This document shows, piece by piece, positions 24,902 through 32,284 of a DNA stretch of 64,000 bases (positions are counted from its first letter, which is position 1; each line of letters starts with the position of its first letter). The stretch is from positions 62,001-126,000 of the forward strand of contig CAMNDM010000003.1 in assembly GCA_946535435.1 (NCBI GenBank), in the 5' to 3' direction. Position numbers and translations under genes: made by a program. The notes beneath the pieces were generated by a model. It ran no database searches. It was not told the origin of the DNA and saw only the letters and a program-made list of their open reading frames with translations. The DNA comes from Physcocola sp002396385 (GTDB lineage: Bacteria; Bacteroidota; Bacteroidia; Bacteroidales; Paludibacteraceae).

Positions 24902-27364
24902 TTATTCCAATTGTTTGTTCAAAAGCACATGTCCGTCGGTCCCGTTATTCCTCGAAATGGTAACATCGCTGTTATAGAAACCGCCTTCTTCGCTGTACCT
25001 CTTGAATTTGAAGTCGCTTTGGATGGTGTGTAAATTTTCCTTTGAAAGTTGGCTGAGGCCGTGCTCGAAGTTCTTACCGAACAGTGCTACCGCTTTACCG
25101 AAGTAGAGCATGATGTCGTAACCGAGGGCGCCATACATTGGTTGCGTGTTCCCCGGCTCCTGACCGTAGTATTTCCTGAAGTTGCCGATAAATTCTTTGC
25201 TGGCGCTGTCTTCGAAATTGATGTCGTAGGCCGAACCGATATAGGTCTCTGCTACAAACAGGTCTTTGGCGATGGTTTGGTATTTGGTCCACTCGTTGTA
25301 GCCAAAAATCTTCACATCGTATTTCTGCACGAGCATAGAATTGACGCTTGGTATGAGTTGGGTCAGGGCCACTTGGTCGGTGCTGGTGGTCAGCACAAGG
25401 TTCTCTTCCTTCTCTTTCAGCGACTCTTTCAATGCCTCGGCATTCGTGAACTCTATCTCTTTAACCGGTGTGCCAAGGCTCCGCAGCTTTGCTGCTATCG
25501 AGTCTGCCACCTCTTGTTTGTCGTTCTGCTTCTCGCCTTTGAATTTCGCCACCACTACATTCTTGCCTTTGAACAACTCGGCAAACGATTGGGCGTTCTC
25601 TTGGGCCATTTTCGATTTTGGCGCATTGACGAGGAAGATGTTCGGATTGGTTTTCATCTCTTCGGTGCGCGACGAGAATGGAACAATCATTTTTACGTTG
25701 TTCTCGAGTGCGAATTTTCCCATTGGCGCGAATTGTGCCTTGTAGGCCGGACCTATCATTATGTCCATATTCTTCATCTCTTCCTTTTCTAACAAGGCGT
25801 TGATGTCCGCTTCGGTTTTCCCTGAATTGTAGACGTGCAGATAAACCCACACATTCTGTTCTTTCAGCGTTTTTGCCGCTAACAAGATGCCTTGGTAGAA
25901 TTCGAGGAACTTGTCGGTATTGTTGTCGATTTGTCCGTCTTCTGTGTTGAAGGGGAGTAAAACGGCCACATGCACCTTGTTGTTGCCTTGCGTGCTGACG
26001 AAATAACTGCTGTTCCACGAATACTTACGGTCGGGTGTGCGTGGAATGAAGATGATTTTGCCTGCTTGCAGACCATCGGCTTTCAACTCGGGGTTGACAG
26101 AAGTCAGCTCATACTCCGATATTTTGTAGGTTTTGCAAAGGCTGAACATGGTTTCGCCTTTCAGTACCGTATGCGCTATGTTGCTGTGCTTGGGCTCGCT
26201 TGCAGGGGCGTTGTGGCGGAAGACGCTTGCAACCCCCGTCTTTTCCTTTTCTTTGGCGCTTGGTGGAATGGCAAGCAACTGACCTACTTTTAACCCCTTC
26301 CTGACATCGTTGTTGGCGGTAACATCGTTAGGGTTGATGTTGAACTTCTTGCTGATGCTGAAGACGGTCTCGTCTTTCCCCACTTTGTGTATGCGGAAGT
26401 CGGGGGTCGAGTTCTTGTCGGCCAGATATTTGCTGGTCGGTGGCATAATAAGAGCCTTGCCGGCCTTTATACCTGAGTTTTTAACACCAGGGTTCAAACG
26501 CTCGATGTCGTTGGCGCTGACGTTGTAGGTGTTGGCTATGCCGTAAAGCGTCTCCCCCTTTTTAACCTCGTGGACCGTAAGTCCGCTCTTGTCGTTCTTC
26601 TTTTTCTGAGATGCGTTGCTGTGTGGTGCAGGCAATGTAAGCACTTCGCCCTCGATGATGGCGCGTTTTTTGAGTTTCGGATTCAATTCCTCGGCTTCGC
26701 TGACCGTGCAGCCCTGACGCTTGCAGATGGCGTACAGCGTCTCGCCTTTCTTTACCTTGTATTTTGAGTAGCCGTTAGCCGCCTGGCTGCCCGGCTTTTC
26801 CGTATGGCTTGCCGTTTTTTGCGTCGCAGCACTGGCTGTTTCGGTTTTAGCTTTTGTGGTGGCAGGTACGGAGGTTTTTAGGGAACTGTTCTTTAATACC
26901 TTTAGGGTAGTGCCGCTTTTAAGTCCGTTCTTTACCAGTTTTTCGTTGCGGGTGCTAAGGTCGCTTATGCTGGTGTTGTATTTTCTGGCAATAGACGTTA
27001 GCGTTTCACCAGGTTTCACCAGGTGCTCCACTAGCTCTTTGTCTGTGCCCACACTGGTGGAGGCGTTGCTTGCTATAGGCTTCGCAGACTCGTTCTTGGC
27101 TGTGACGGGCTGCCCGGTGGCAGGAACCAGAATTTTTACCTCACTCTTCAATCCGTTCTTCAAAGAAGGGTTTACCCTCTCCATTTCGGCTACCGAGGTG
27201 TTGTATTTTTTGCAGATGCCGAACAGCGTCTCGCCTTTTTTGACGAGGTGTTCCTGGTACTTTTTCCCGTTTATTGTCTTTTCTGCCTCTGTCGCATTGG
27301 CAGTCCATTGGAACATGCCGAAAGCGAAGGCGAACAGTGCTAACTTTATAATCCTGCTTTTCAT
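24902..27364 (-). CDS. Six-LysM protein fused to a type I periplasmic-binding-like domain
   Basis: The start ATG 27362-27364 (820 residues) opens into the signal peptide MKSRIIKLALFAFAFGMFQW; the frame upstream is discarded. Six LysM repeats bind peptidoglycan, at about residues 39-81, 114-157, 201-245, 263-308, 324-367 and 397-441. Five carry the K(K/P)GETL-type opening; the fifth is GKDETVFSI. Residues 460-800 look like a periplasmic-binding (LivJ/receptor ligand-binding) fold: HVAVLLPFN, FLEFYQGILLAAKTLK, MDIMIGPAYKAQFAPM, VKIFGYNEW, GYDIMLYFGKA. It would be a wall-anchored periplasmic sensor or scaffold. First gene of the operon with the PorT-like and DUF4290 genes. Confidence 0.92.
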   Translation of the reverse strand: MKSRIIKLALFAFAFGMFQWTANATEAEKTINGKKYQEHLVKKGETLFGICKKYNTSVAEMERVNPSLKNGLKSEVKILVPATGQPVTAKNESAKPIASNASTSVGTDKELVEHLVKPGETLTSIARKYNTSISDLSTRNEKLVKNGLKSGTTLKVLKNSSLKTSVPATTKAKTETASAATQKTASHTEKPGSQAANGYSKYKVKKGETLYAICKRQGCTVSEAEELNPKLKKRAIIEGEVLTLPAPHSNASQKKKNDKSGLTVHEVKKGETLYGIANTYNVSANDIERLNPGVKNSGIKAGKALIMPPTSKYLADKNSTPDFRIHKVGKDETVFSISKKFNINPNDVTANNDVRKGLKVGQLLAIPPSAKEKEKTGVASVFRHNAPASEPKHSNIAHTVLKGETMFSLCKTYKISEYELTSVNPELKADGLQAGKIIFIPRTPDRKYSWNSSYFVSTQGNNKVHVAVLLPFNTEDGQIDNNTDKFLEFYQGILLAAKTLKEQNVWVYLHVYNSGKTEADINALLEKEEMKNMDIMIGPAYKAQFAPMGKFALENNVKMIVPFSSRTEEMKTNPNIFLVNAPKSKMAQENAQSFAELFKGKNVVVAKFKGEKQNDKQEVADSIAAKLRSLGTPVKEIEFTNAEALKESLKEKEENLVLTTSTDQVALTQLIPSVNSMLVQKYDVKIFGYNEWTKYQTIAKDLFVAETYIGSAYDINFEDSASKEFIGNFRKYYGQEPGNTQPMYGALGYDIMLYFGKAVALFGKNFEHGLSQLSKENLHTIQSDFKFKRYSEEGGFYNSDVTISRNNGTDGHVLLNKQLE

Positions 27365-27719
27365 TGAATCTTTCCTGTTTGATTCTGTAAGGGATGTTTT
27401 CGTGACGGCAAACGTTACTACAATGAGTTTGCCATACCTTCGTAAGCGCATCGTTTAGCGCCTTTTGGGTGGAAGCGTGTCATAACCACAACATATAATC
27501 TAGCCCCCATTTTGCAAATTTACTAAAATATGCGGTTATTGAGCCCCATTTTCCTAAAAAATAGTTATTTCGCCTTCCCCGACAATCGTTTTGCCCAATT
27601 CGTACGCTACAGCCTGATTTAGAGGTAGAAAAAGATTGTTGCGTCGTTTCCCTGCCTGTCGGCGCTGTTTGGTATGTTTTTTGTTTTCGCTTGGCTGTAT
27701 AACAATTAAACAATCGCAT
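27365..27719. other. Divergent intergenic region
   Basis: It separates the LysM operon from the 27720 gene. Apart from the minus-strand -7 box at 27515-27522 I see no gene or repeat. Confidence 0.6.
27515..27522 (-). promoter_or_regulatory. -7 box (TAAATTTG) of the LysM operon
   Basis: Perfect TAnnTTTG on the minus strand; it would give an untranslated leader of about 145 bases before ATG 27364. Confidence 0.45.
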
Positions 27720-28307
27720 ATGAAGAAGATTTTTTTATCGATAATGTTGTCGGCGGGTGCATTGTTTGCCGCTTTTGCAGAAGAGGCTCCTGCCACTTTT
27801 ATAGGAGACCAGCGCCTGGTTGTTGAAATTAGAGGTTCGAGCTGGCTTAGCGACTATACCTCGTTGGGCTGGTCGGTTGGTACCTTCAGCGATGCCCCCG
27901 GTCAAATCCAGAACGCTCTGGTCCTCTACAACTACAGCAAGATGAACATGCAGATTCAGCCAGGTTCGAAGCTGATTCTAAAGGTCAATGGCGAACCTAT
28001 GGTCCTGACAACTGCACAGGGTACCGCCTACGATGGTAGCACACGTACCTTCCGGGAATACGACCGGTTGTATGGCTGGGTTTACTATTTTGGTAATACT
28101 GTTTATTACGATGTTACCCAGGAACAGGCCGATGCCATAAATACCTATGGCATTACCAAGTACCGCTACCAGGTGGACCAGACTGTTTTTGAACGTGACG
28201 AGATGAATGCACAGAAAATTGCTAAGAAAATGAAGCGTGCTTACGACGATTTGCGTGAATCTCAAAGCTATAAAGCCTCAAAAATTGACGATTTGTCCGA
28301 TTTTTAA
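27720..28307 (+). CDS. Secreted protein of unknown function
   Basis: The start is ATG 27720 (195 residues), opening the signal peptide MKKIFLSIMLSAGALFAAFA. The mature part reads RLVVEIRGSSWLSDYTSLGWSVG, LVLYNYSKMNMQIQPGSKLILKVNG, YGWVYYFGNTVYYDVT. It ends in a lysine-rich helix, KIAKKMKRAYDDLRESQSYK. It looks like a beta-rich domain plus helix with no recognised family. It stands alone between divergent and tandem neighbours. Confidence 0.75.
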   Translation: MKKIFLSIMLSAGALFAAFAEEAPATFIGDQRLVVEIRGSSWLSDYTSLGWSVGTFSDAPGQIQNALVLYNYSKMNMQIQPGSKLILKVNGEPMVLTTAQGTAYDGSTRTFREYDRLYGWVYYFGNTVYYDVTQEQADAINTYGITKYRYQVDQTVFERDEMNAQKIAKKMKRAYDDLRESQSYKASKIDDLSDF

Positions 28308-28360
28308 CTTTTTATTGCATATTTATTGGTTTTTTGATGTGAAATTTTATTAAAAAATTT

Positions 28361-28368
28361 TAAATTTG
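28361..28368 (+). promoter_or_regulatory. -7 box (TAAATTTG) of the winged-helix gene
   Basis: Perfect TAnnTTTG, 29 bases upstream of ATG 28398. Confidence 0.55.
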
Positions 28369-28397
28369 TACTACAAAACATCTAAAACTTAAATAAC

Positions 28398-28610
28398 ATG
28401 AATAGAGAAGAAATTGGATCATTTGCTGGCCCTATCTATGAGGCTTTGAAGGACGGAAAGACTCTTACTGTCGCTGAATTGAAGAAATCAACTGGCTTGA
28501 AAGATGCCGAATTGAATATGGGCTTGGGCTGGCTGTTTTGCGAAGACAAACTTTATGTAAAGGTGGAAACTGTACGCAAAAAGGAAACTGAACTTATCGG
28601 TTGGAAGTAA
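28398..28610 (+). CDS. Winged helix-turn-helix protein (DUF2582, PF10771-like)
   Basis: This 70-residue protein is a complete small winged helix: GPIYEALKDGKTLTVAELKKS, then DAELNMGLGWLFCEDKLYVK as recognition helix and wing. The family is widespread in Bacteroidetes and archaea and is presumed to bind DNA or act as a protein adaptor; no target is known. Own promoter (28361-28368) and a strong terminator (28637-28679). Confidence 0.88.
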   Translation: MNREEIGSFAGPIYEALKDGKTLTVAELKKSTGLKDAELNMGLGWLFCEDKLYVKVETVRKKETELIGWK

Positions 28611-28636
28611 TTCCGACTTGTAATATAGCTAATATC

Positions 28637-28679
28637 GGGGGAATTGAAACGAATGGATGTTTCAGTTCCCCCTTTTTTT
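28637..28679 (+). terminator. Terminator of the winged-helix gene
   Basis: GGGGGAA-TGAAAC paired with GTTTCA-TTCCCCC followed by seven T residues. Confidence 0.9.
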
Positions 28680-28728
28680 CCTCAATATATTTAGCTAACT
28701 TTGACTTTAGATTTAGAATGTATTGAAT

Positions 28729-29676
28729 ATGAAAAAGAATGTGCTCTTTTTTGCTGTTGCGGCTGTGATGCTCAACGCTTCTTGCGTTTCCCAGAAAAAA
28801 TATTCGGCGGCTGTCTTCAGAGGCGACAGCTTGGAAGCGCTTAACAGAGACTGCCAAAAGGTCGCAAACTCTTCGCAAGAGAATTTGAACAGCATTAATG
28901 CCAGCTTGAAGAATAAATTGGCTGAGATGGCGAAAGATACGGCCAGCCAAAGCTTGCGTATGCACCAACTGCAATTGGCCAACGAACAGCTGCGTAACGA
29001 CAACGCTGACCTTTATGCCAAACTGCAGGGCTCGAGTAACGATTCCCAGGTGAAAGCGCTGTTGGGCGATCTGCAGAAGATTCAAGACAAACTGCAGGCT
29101 AGGGAAGATACCCTGCAGAAGGCCGAACAGCTGGTTCGCGAAAAAGAAAAGAAGGTGGGTGAGTTGAATGCCGTTATTGAGAAACAAAACCAGTCGATGC
29201 AGAAGCTCCGGCAACGCGTGGCCGATGCTCTGAAGGGGTATGTCGGCAAAGGTATGGCTGTTGAATACAAGAATGGTAAGGTCTACGTCTCGATGGATGA
29301 AAGCCTGCTGTTCACTTCCGGACACTGGGATGTGACCCCTAAGGCCGATTCTGCGCTGACTAAAGTGGCTGCCTTCCTGGCTGACAATAAAGATATACAG
29401 GTGGTGATTGAAGGACATACCGATGACCTCGCTTATCGTGGCAATGGTTACATTCTCGACAACTGGGACCTTTCGACCAAGCGTGCTACCGCTATCGTGC
29501 GATCTCTTTTGAAAAACGATAAGATTAATCCTGCCCGTATTTCGGCTTCTGGACGTGCCGAGTTCGTCCCTGTTGACGATTCCAAAACAGCGGCTGCACG
29601 TCAGAAAAACAGACGTACTGAGATTATCCTCAGCCCTAATATGGATGAATTGATGGATGTCATTAACGGAAAGTAA
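28729..29676 (+). CDS. OmpA-family lipoprotein with coiled coil
   Basis: ATG 28729 (315 residues) is used rather than the TTG two codons upstream. The signal MKKNVLFFAVAAVMLNASC has a near-lipobox cysteine at residue 19. Residues about 60-170 form a long heptad-rich coiled coil (QLQLANEQLRND, KIQDKLQAREDTLQKAEQ). The C-terminal OmpA domain (about 190-310) has the peptidoglycan-binding residues EGHTDD, LSTKRATAIVRSLL and KNRRTEI. It likely tethers the outer membrane to peptidoglycan. The next gene begins directly after its stop. Confidence 0.93.
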   Translation: MKKNVLFFAVAAVMLNASCVSQKKYSAAVFRGDSLEALNRDCQKVANSSQENLNSINASLKNKLAEMAKDTASQSLRMHQLQLANEQLRNDNADLYAKLQGSSNDSQVKALLGDLQKIQDKLQAREDTLQKAEQLVREKEKKVGELNAVIEKQNQSMQKLRQRVADALKGYVGKGMAVEYKNGKVYVSMDESLLFTSGHWDVTPKADSALTKVAAFLADNKDIQVVIEGHTDDLAYRGNGYILDNWDLSTKRATAIVRSLLKNDKINPARISASGRAEFVPVDDSKTAAARQKNRRTEIILSPNMDELMDVINGK

Positions 29677-30651
29677 ATGGATTTCCGTACTGAAATAAAG
29701 GTACAAAAGGCGGATTTTGGCATTTCGTATGCCGACCGCCTTTTTTTTGTCGGCTCCTGTTTCTCTTCTAATATGGCCGACCGGCTTTCTGCCTTTAAAT
29801 TCCCGCTCGTGGTGAACCCTACGGGCGTCCTCTACAATCCGGCTTCGGTTTGCCTGTTGCTCCGTTCCCTGCTCAGTGGAAGACTGTTGGCGGAAAGTGA
29901 CGTTTTTTTACAGGATGGCGTTTGGAATAGTTTCTTCCTACACAGCTGTTTTTCATCCCTTTCCAAAGACGAACTTCTCAATAAGGCCAATTCCGCACTG
30001 TTGTCGGCAAAACGGGCTTTGGAGCAAACCTCGTGCCTGTTCCTGACTTTCGGTACGGCGTGGGTTTATCTCTTGAAAGAAACGGATACGGTGGTGGCCA
30101 ACTGCCATAAAGTACCTGCCGACCGGTTCAAAAGGCAGCGTCTTTCGCCCGAGGAGGTGGTAGGGGAGTGCCTGCCGGTTTTCCAAGAATTGGTGGAACG
30201 TAACCCCGATATCCATATTGTGCTTACTGTCAGCCCTATCCGTCATTGGAAGGATGGCGCACATGGCAACCAGCTCAGCAAGGCGACCTTGTTGCTTGCT
30301 GTCGACCAGTTGTGCCAGTTATTGCCAGAGAATGTGTCTTACTTCCCGTCGTATGAACTGCTGATGGACGATTTGCGCGACTACCGGTTTTATGCCGACG
30401 ATCTGCTACATCCGTCGAAACAGGCGGTCGACTACCTTTTCGAGAAGTTTTGTGGCGCTTATTTCTCTGACGATGTCATTGCTGCTATGAAAGAGGTCGG
30501 TCAGGTGGTGGCTGCTGCCAATCACCGGCCTATGAATCCTGATAGTTTTGGTTATAAACTGTTTTGTGAGCGTACACGTCAAAAAATGGCGGAACTGGGG
30601 AAACGTTTCCCTCATATAGACTTTTCTGCGGAAGAACAGGCTTTTCGCTAG
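29677..30651 (+). CDS. GSCFA-domain protein
   Basis: A 324-residue protein matching the GSCFA family (PF08885): FFVGSCFSSNMADRL near residue 28 (the family-defining motif), YNPASV, LTFGTAWVY, CHKVPADRF, VLTVSPIRHWKDG and FPSYELLMDDLRDYRFYADDLLHPS. The order of blocks resembles SGNH/GDSL esterases, and DLLHPS supplies a possible catalytic Asp/His. The activity of GSCFA proteins is not established. It begins immediately after the OmpA stop (TAAATGG), so is probably translationally coupled. It converges with the nitroreductase gene, and their stop codons share the bases CTAG. Confidence 0.93.
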   Translation: MDFRTEIKVQKADFGISYADRLFFVGSCFSSNMADRLSAFKFPLVVNPTGVLYNPASVCLLLRSLLSGRLLAESDVFLQDGVWNSFFLHSCFSSLSKDELLNKANSALLSAKRALEQTSCLFLTFGTAWVYLLKETDTVVANCHKVPADRFKRQRLSPEEVVGECLPVFQELVERNPDIHIVLTVSPIRHWKDGAHGNQLSKATLLLAVDQLCQLLPENVSYFPSYELLMDDLRDYRFYADDLLHPSKQAVDYLFEKFCGAYFSDDVIAAMKEVGQVVAAANHRPMNPDSFGYKLFCERTRQKMAELGKRFPHIDFSAEEQAFR

Positions 30652-31292
30652 ACAAAGGCCTGGTCGAAATGGTATTGGGCAATACCGGCGTCTATCTTCG
30701 TATAGAGACCCCATTTGGGAGTGACTGTGCCTTTCCCGTCAACTATCTCTATTTTGTAGCGTTGCTGGTTGAACGAACTTGGGGCCAGCAAGGCATATTC
30801 AATACCTTTCCGGAAAGTGTCGGAAAGGTGCTCCATAGCACAAACGTCTGATATTGATTTGGTTTTATGGCCTTTCCCCTGCGTCTCGCCATAACCGACG
30901 GCAATGACGCACACCAGTTTTTCTCCGTCGGTCAACTGCATGCGTTCGTTGTTTTTCTTGAAGGATGTAGTCACCCAGCAGGTGTTCAAGCCCAGTTGTT
31001 GTGCAAGCAGTACAAGGCGTTCGCCGTAGTAGCCGCACTTTCGGTCTAACTGCGGGTCGTTCTTGTGTCCGACCAATACGAAGTAGTTGGCTACGTTTTT
31101 GAAGTTACCATAGCGTGCCATAAGGCAGTTAAAGGCCTCCTTGTCGTTGGTGACCAGTTGCAGGTGGAGTCCGCTCTCGTTATTACAGGCGGTTACCTCT
31201 TCCCTCAGTCTTTCTACAATGTCTTGCGCAATGGGTGCGTCTTTGTAGGCTCTGACGGCGTGCCGGTTCTTTATGGCTTCTTCAATAGTCAT
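30648..31292 (-). CDS. Nitroreductase-family flavoprotein
   Basis: A 214-residue FMN-dependent oxidoreductase fold: EEAIKNRHAVRAYKDAPI (the RxSxRxF-type FMN-binding opening), GYYGERLVLLAQQLGLNTCWV, KLVCVIAVGYGE and YALLAPSSFNQQRYKIEI. Family members reduce nitro, quinone or flavin substrates with NAD(P)H; the substrate here is unknown. It starts 4 bases past the 31297-31503 gene and is the last gene of the rimM operon. Confidence 0.9.
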   Translation of the reverse strand: MTIEEAIKNRHAVRAYKDAPIAQDIVERLREEVTACNNESGLHLQLVTNDKEAFNCLMARYGNFKNVANYFVLVGHKNDPQLDRKCGYYGERLVLLAQQLGLNTCWVTTSFKKNNERMQLTDGEKLVCVIAVGYGETQGKGHKTKSISDVCAMEHLSDTFRKGIEYALLAPSSFNQQRYKIEIVDGKGTVTPKWGLYTKIDAGIAQYHFDQAFV

Positions 31293-31296
31293 GTGC

Positions 31297-31503
31297 TTAT
31301 TTTTTCTTCAGCATTTTCAACATTTCGGCAGCCCCGTTCAAGTAGTCGAGCATGACGGTAGCCACAGCGTCGAGGTTCTCTTCGGGGTCATCAATGGCAG
31401 CTTGGGCATAATCCATGGCTTTGTTGATGAGGGTTTGGTTGTATTCGCCCAATCCAAGCTTCTTGATCATTTCAAGAAAGTCTTTTTCTAATTCGAGTTT
31501 CAT
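31297..31503 (-). CDS. Small conserved helical protein
   Basis: A 68-residue, fully helical protein (MKLELEKDFLEMIKKLGLGE, LINKAMDYAQAAIDDPEENL, MLDYLNGAAEMLKMLKKK). It is sandwiched between rimM (13 bases) and the nitroreductase (4 bases) in one direction, so the frame is very likely translated. No family recognised. Confidence 0.7.
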   Translation of the reverse strand: MKLELEKDFLEMIKKLGLGEYNQTLINKAMDYAQAAIDDPEENLDAVATVMLDYLNGAAEMLKMLKKK

Positions 31504-31516
31504 TTCGCGTTTTTGT

Positions 31517-32056
31517 TTAGTCGAGGTCGAGCAAACCTTCAGGAAGGTGCATCACCATCAGTTTTTGTTCGTCGTTTATTTCAACAATATAGTCGTCGCT
31601 GGCAGGAATGATGAGGTTACCCCCGGTTGGAGTGGCCACACTGAACAACACGTTGGCCGTGCTGTCGTCCACATCGTCAATCACACCAATAGTCGCACCA
31701 TCGGCCTGTATGGTGTAGCCGATATAGAGGTCGATGCTTATATCTCCTTCGGCTGCTTTCTTCTCCAGGTAGTTGGCTGGTAGCTGTCTGCGTTCTATGT
31801 AGACGGCGCATCCTGTCAGCTCGCAGGCCTGTCTGTCGTTGTCAATCCGTTTGAACTTCACAAACGCCTCTTCGTCATTTTTGAAACGGTATTCCTCAAG
31901 AAAGAAGGGTACCAGCAGCCCATCAGTCTCCACTATCAGGTAGTCGGCTTCGACCTCGTCCCAAACGTCGTTGGTAAAAACAAAGTTGAGTTCGCCTTTC
32001 AGACCATGAACCTTGGTCAGCCGGCCTATTTCTATCATGTCTTCTTTTTTCAGCAT
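31517..32056 (-). CDS. rimM: 16S rRNA processing/ribosome maturation factor RimM
   Basis: The start is ATG 32054-32056 (179 residues, MLKKEDMIEIGRLTKVHGLKGEL). RimM assists late assembly of the 30S head, binding S19. The N-terminal RimM beta-barrel (about 7-95) has the IGRLTKVHGLKGEL motif. The PRC-barrel-like C-terminal domain (about 105-175) has LYIGYTIQADGATIGVIDDV and the PASDDYI...HLPEGLLDL ending. First gene of the operon, with promoter box 32134-32141. Confidence 0.95.
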   Translation of the reverse strand: MLKKEDMIEIGRLTKVHGLKGELNFVFTNDVWDEVEADYLIVETDGLLVPFFLEEYRFKNDEEAFVKFKRIDNDRQACELTGCAVYIERRQLPANYLEKKAAEGDISIDLYIGYTIQADGATIGVIDDVDDSTANVLFSVATPTGGNLIIPASDDYIVEINDEQKLMVMHLPEGLLDLD

Positions 32057-32133
32057 GCTGTTCGCTTTGGAATTATACGTCGGAATCGTTGTTTCGCAGC
32101 GATGGTTTCGCTGTATGTTTTCCGTCCGTTTCC

Positions 32134-32141
32134 ACAAAAAT
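32134..32141 (-). promoter_or_regulatory. -7 box (TATTTTTG) of the rimM operon
   Basis: TAnnTTTG on the minus strand, 78 bases before the rimM ATG. Confidence 0.45.
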
Positions 32142-32284
32142 ACAAAATTCCCGTCAGTTTCGCTTGTCGCAGTATTAGGCTACTGTCGCTTTTTTCTCTG
32201 CAGTGCCTTGTATCAGTTGGAACCAAGACTCTGTTTGCATTGGAAGTTATCTGTCCGTTTGTCAAAGTCTCGGCTGTTTAGACC

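Noticed and set aside
28594..29706. 370-residue minus-strand ORF
   Set aside because: It is the antisense shadow of the OmpA and GSCFA genes, which have clear family motifs on the plus strand.
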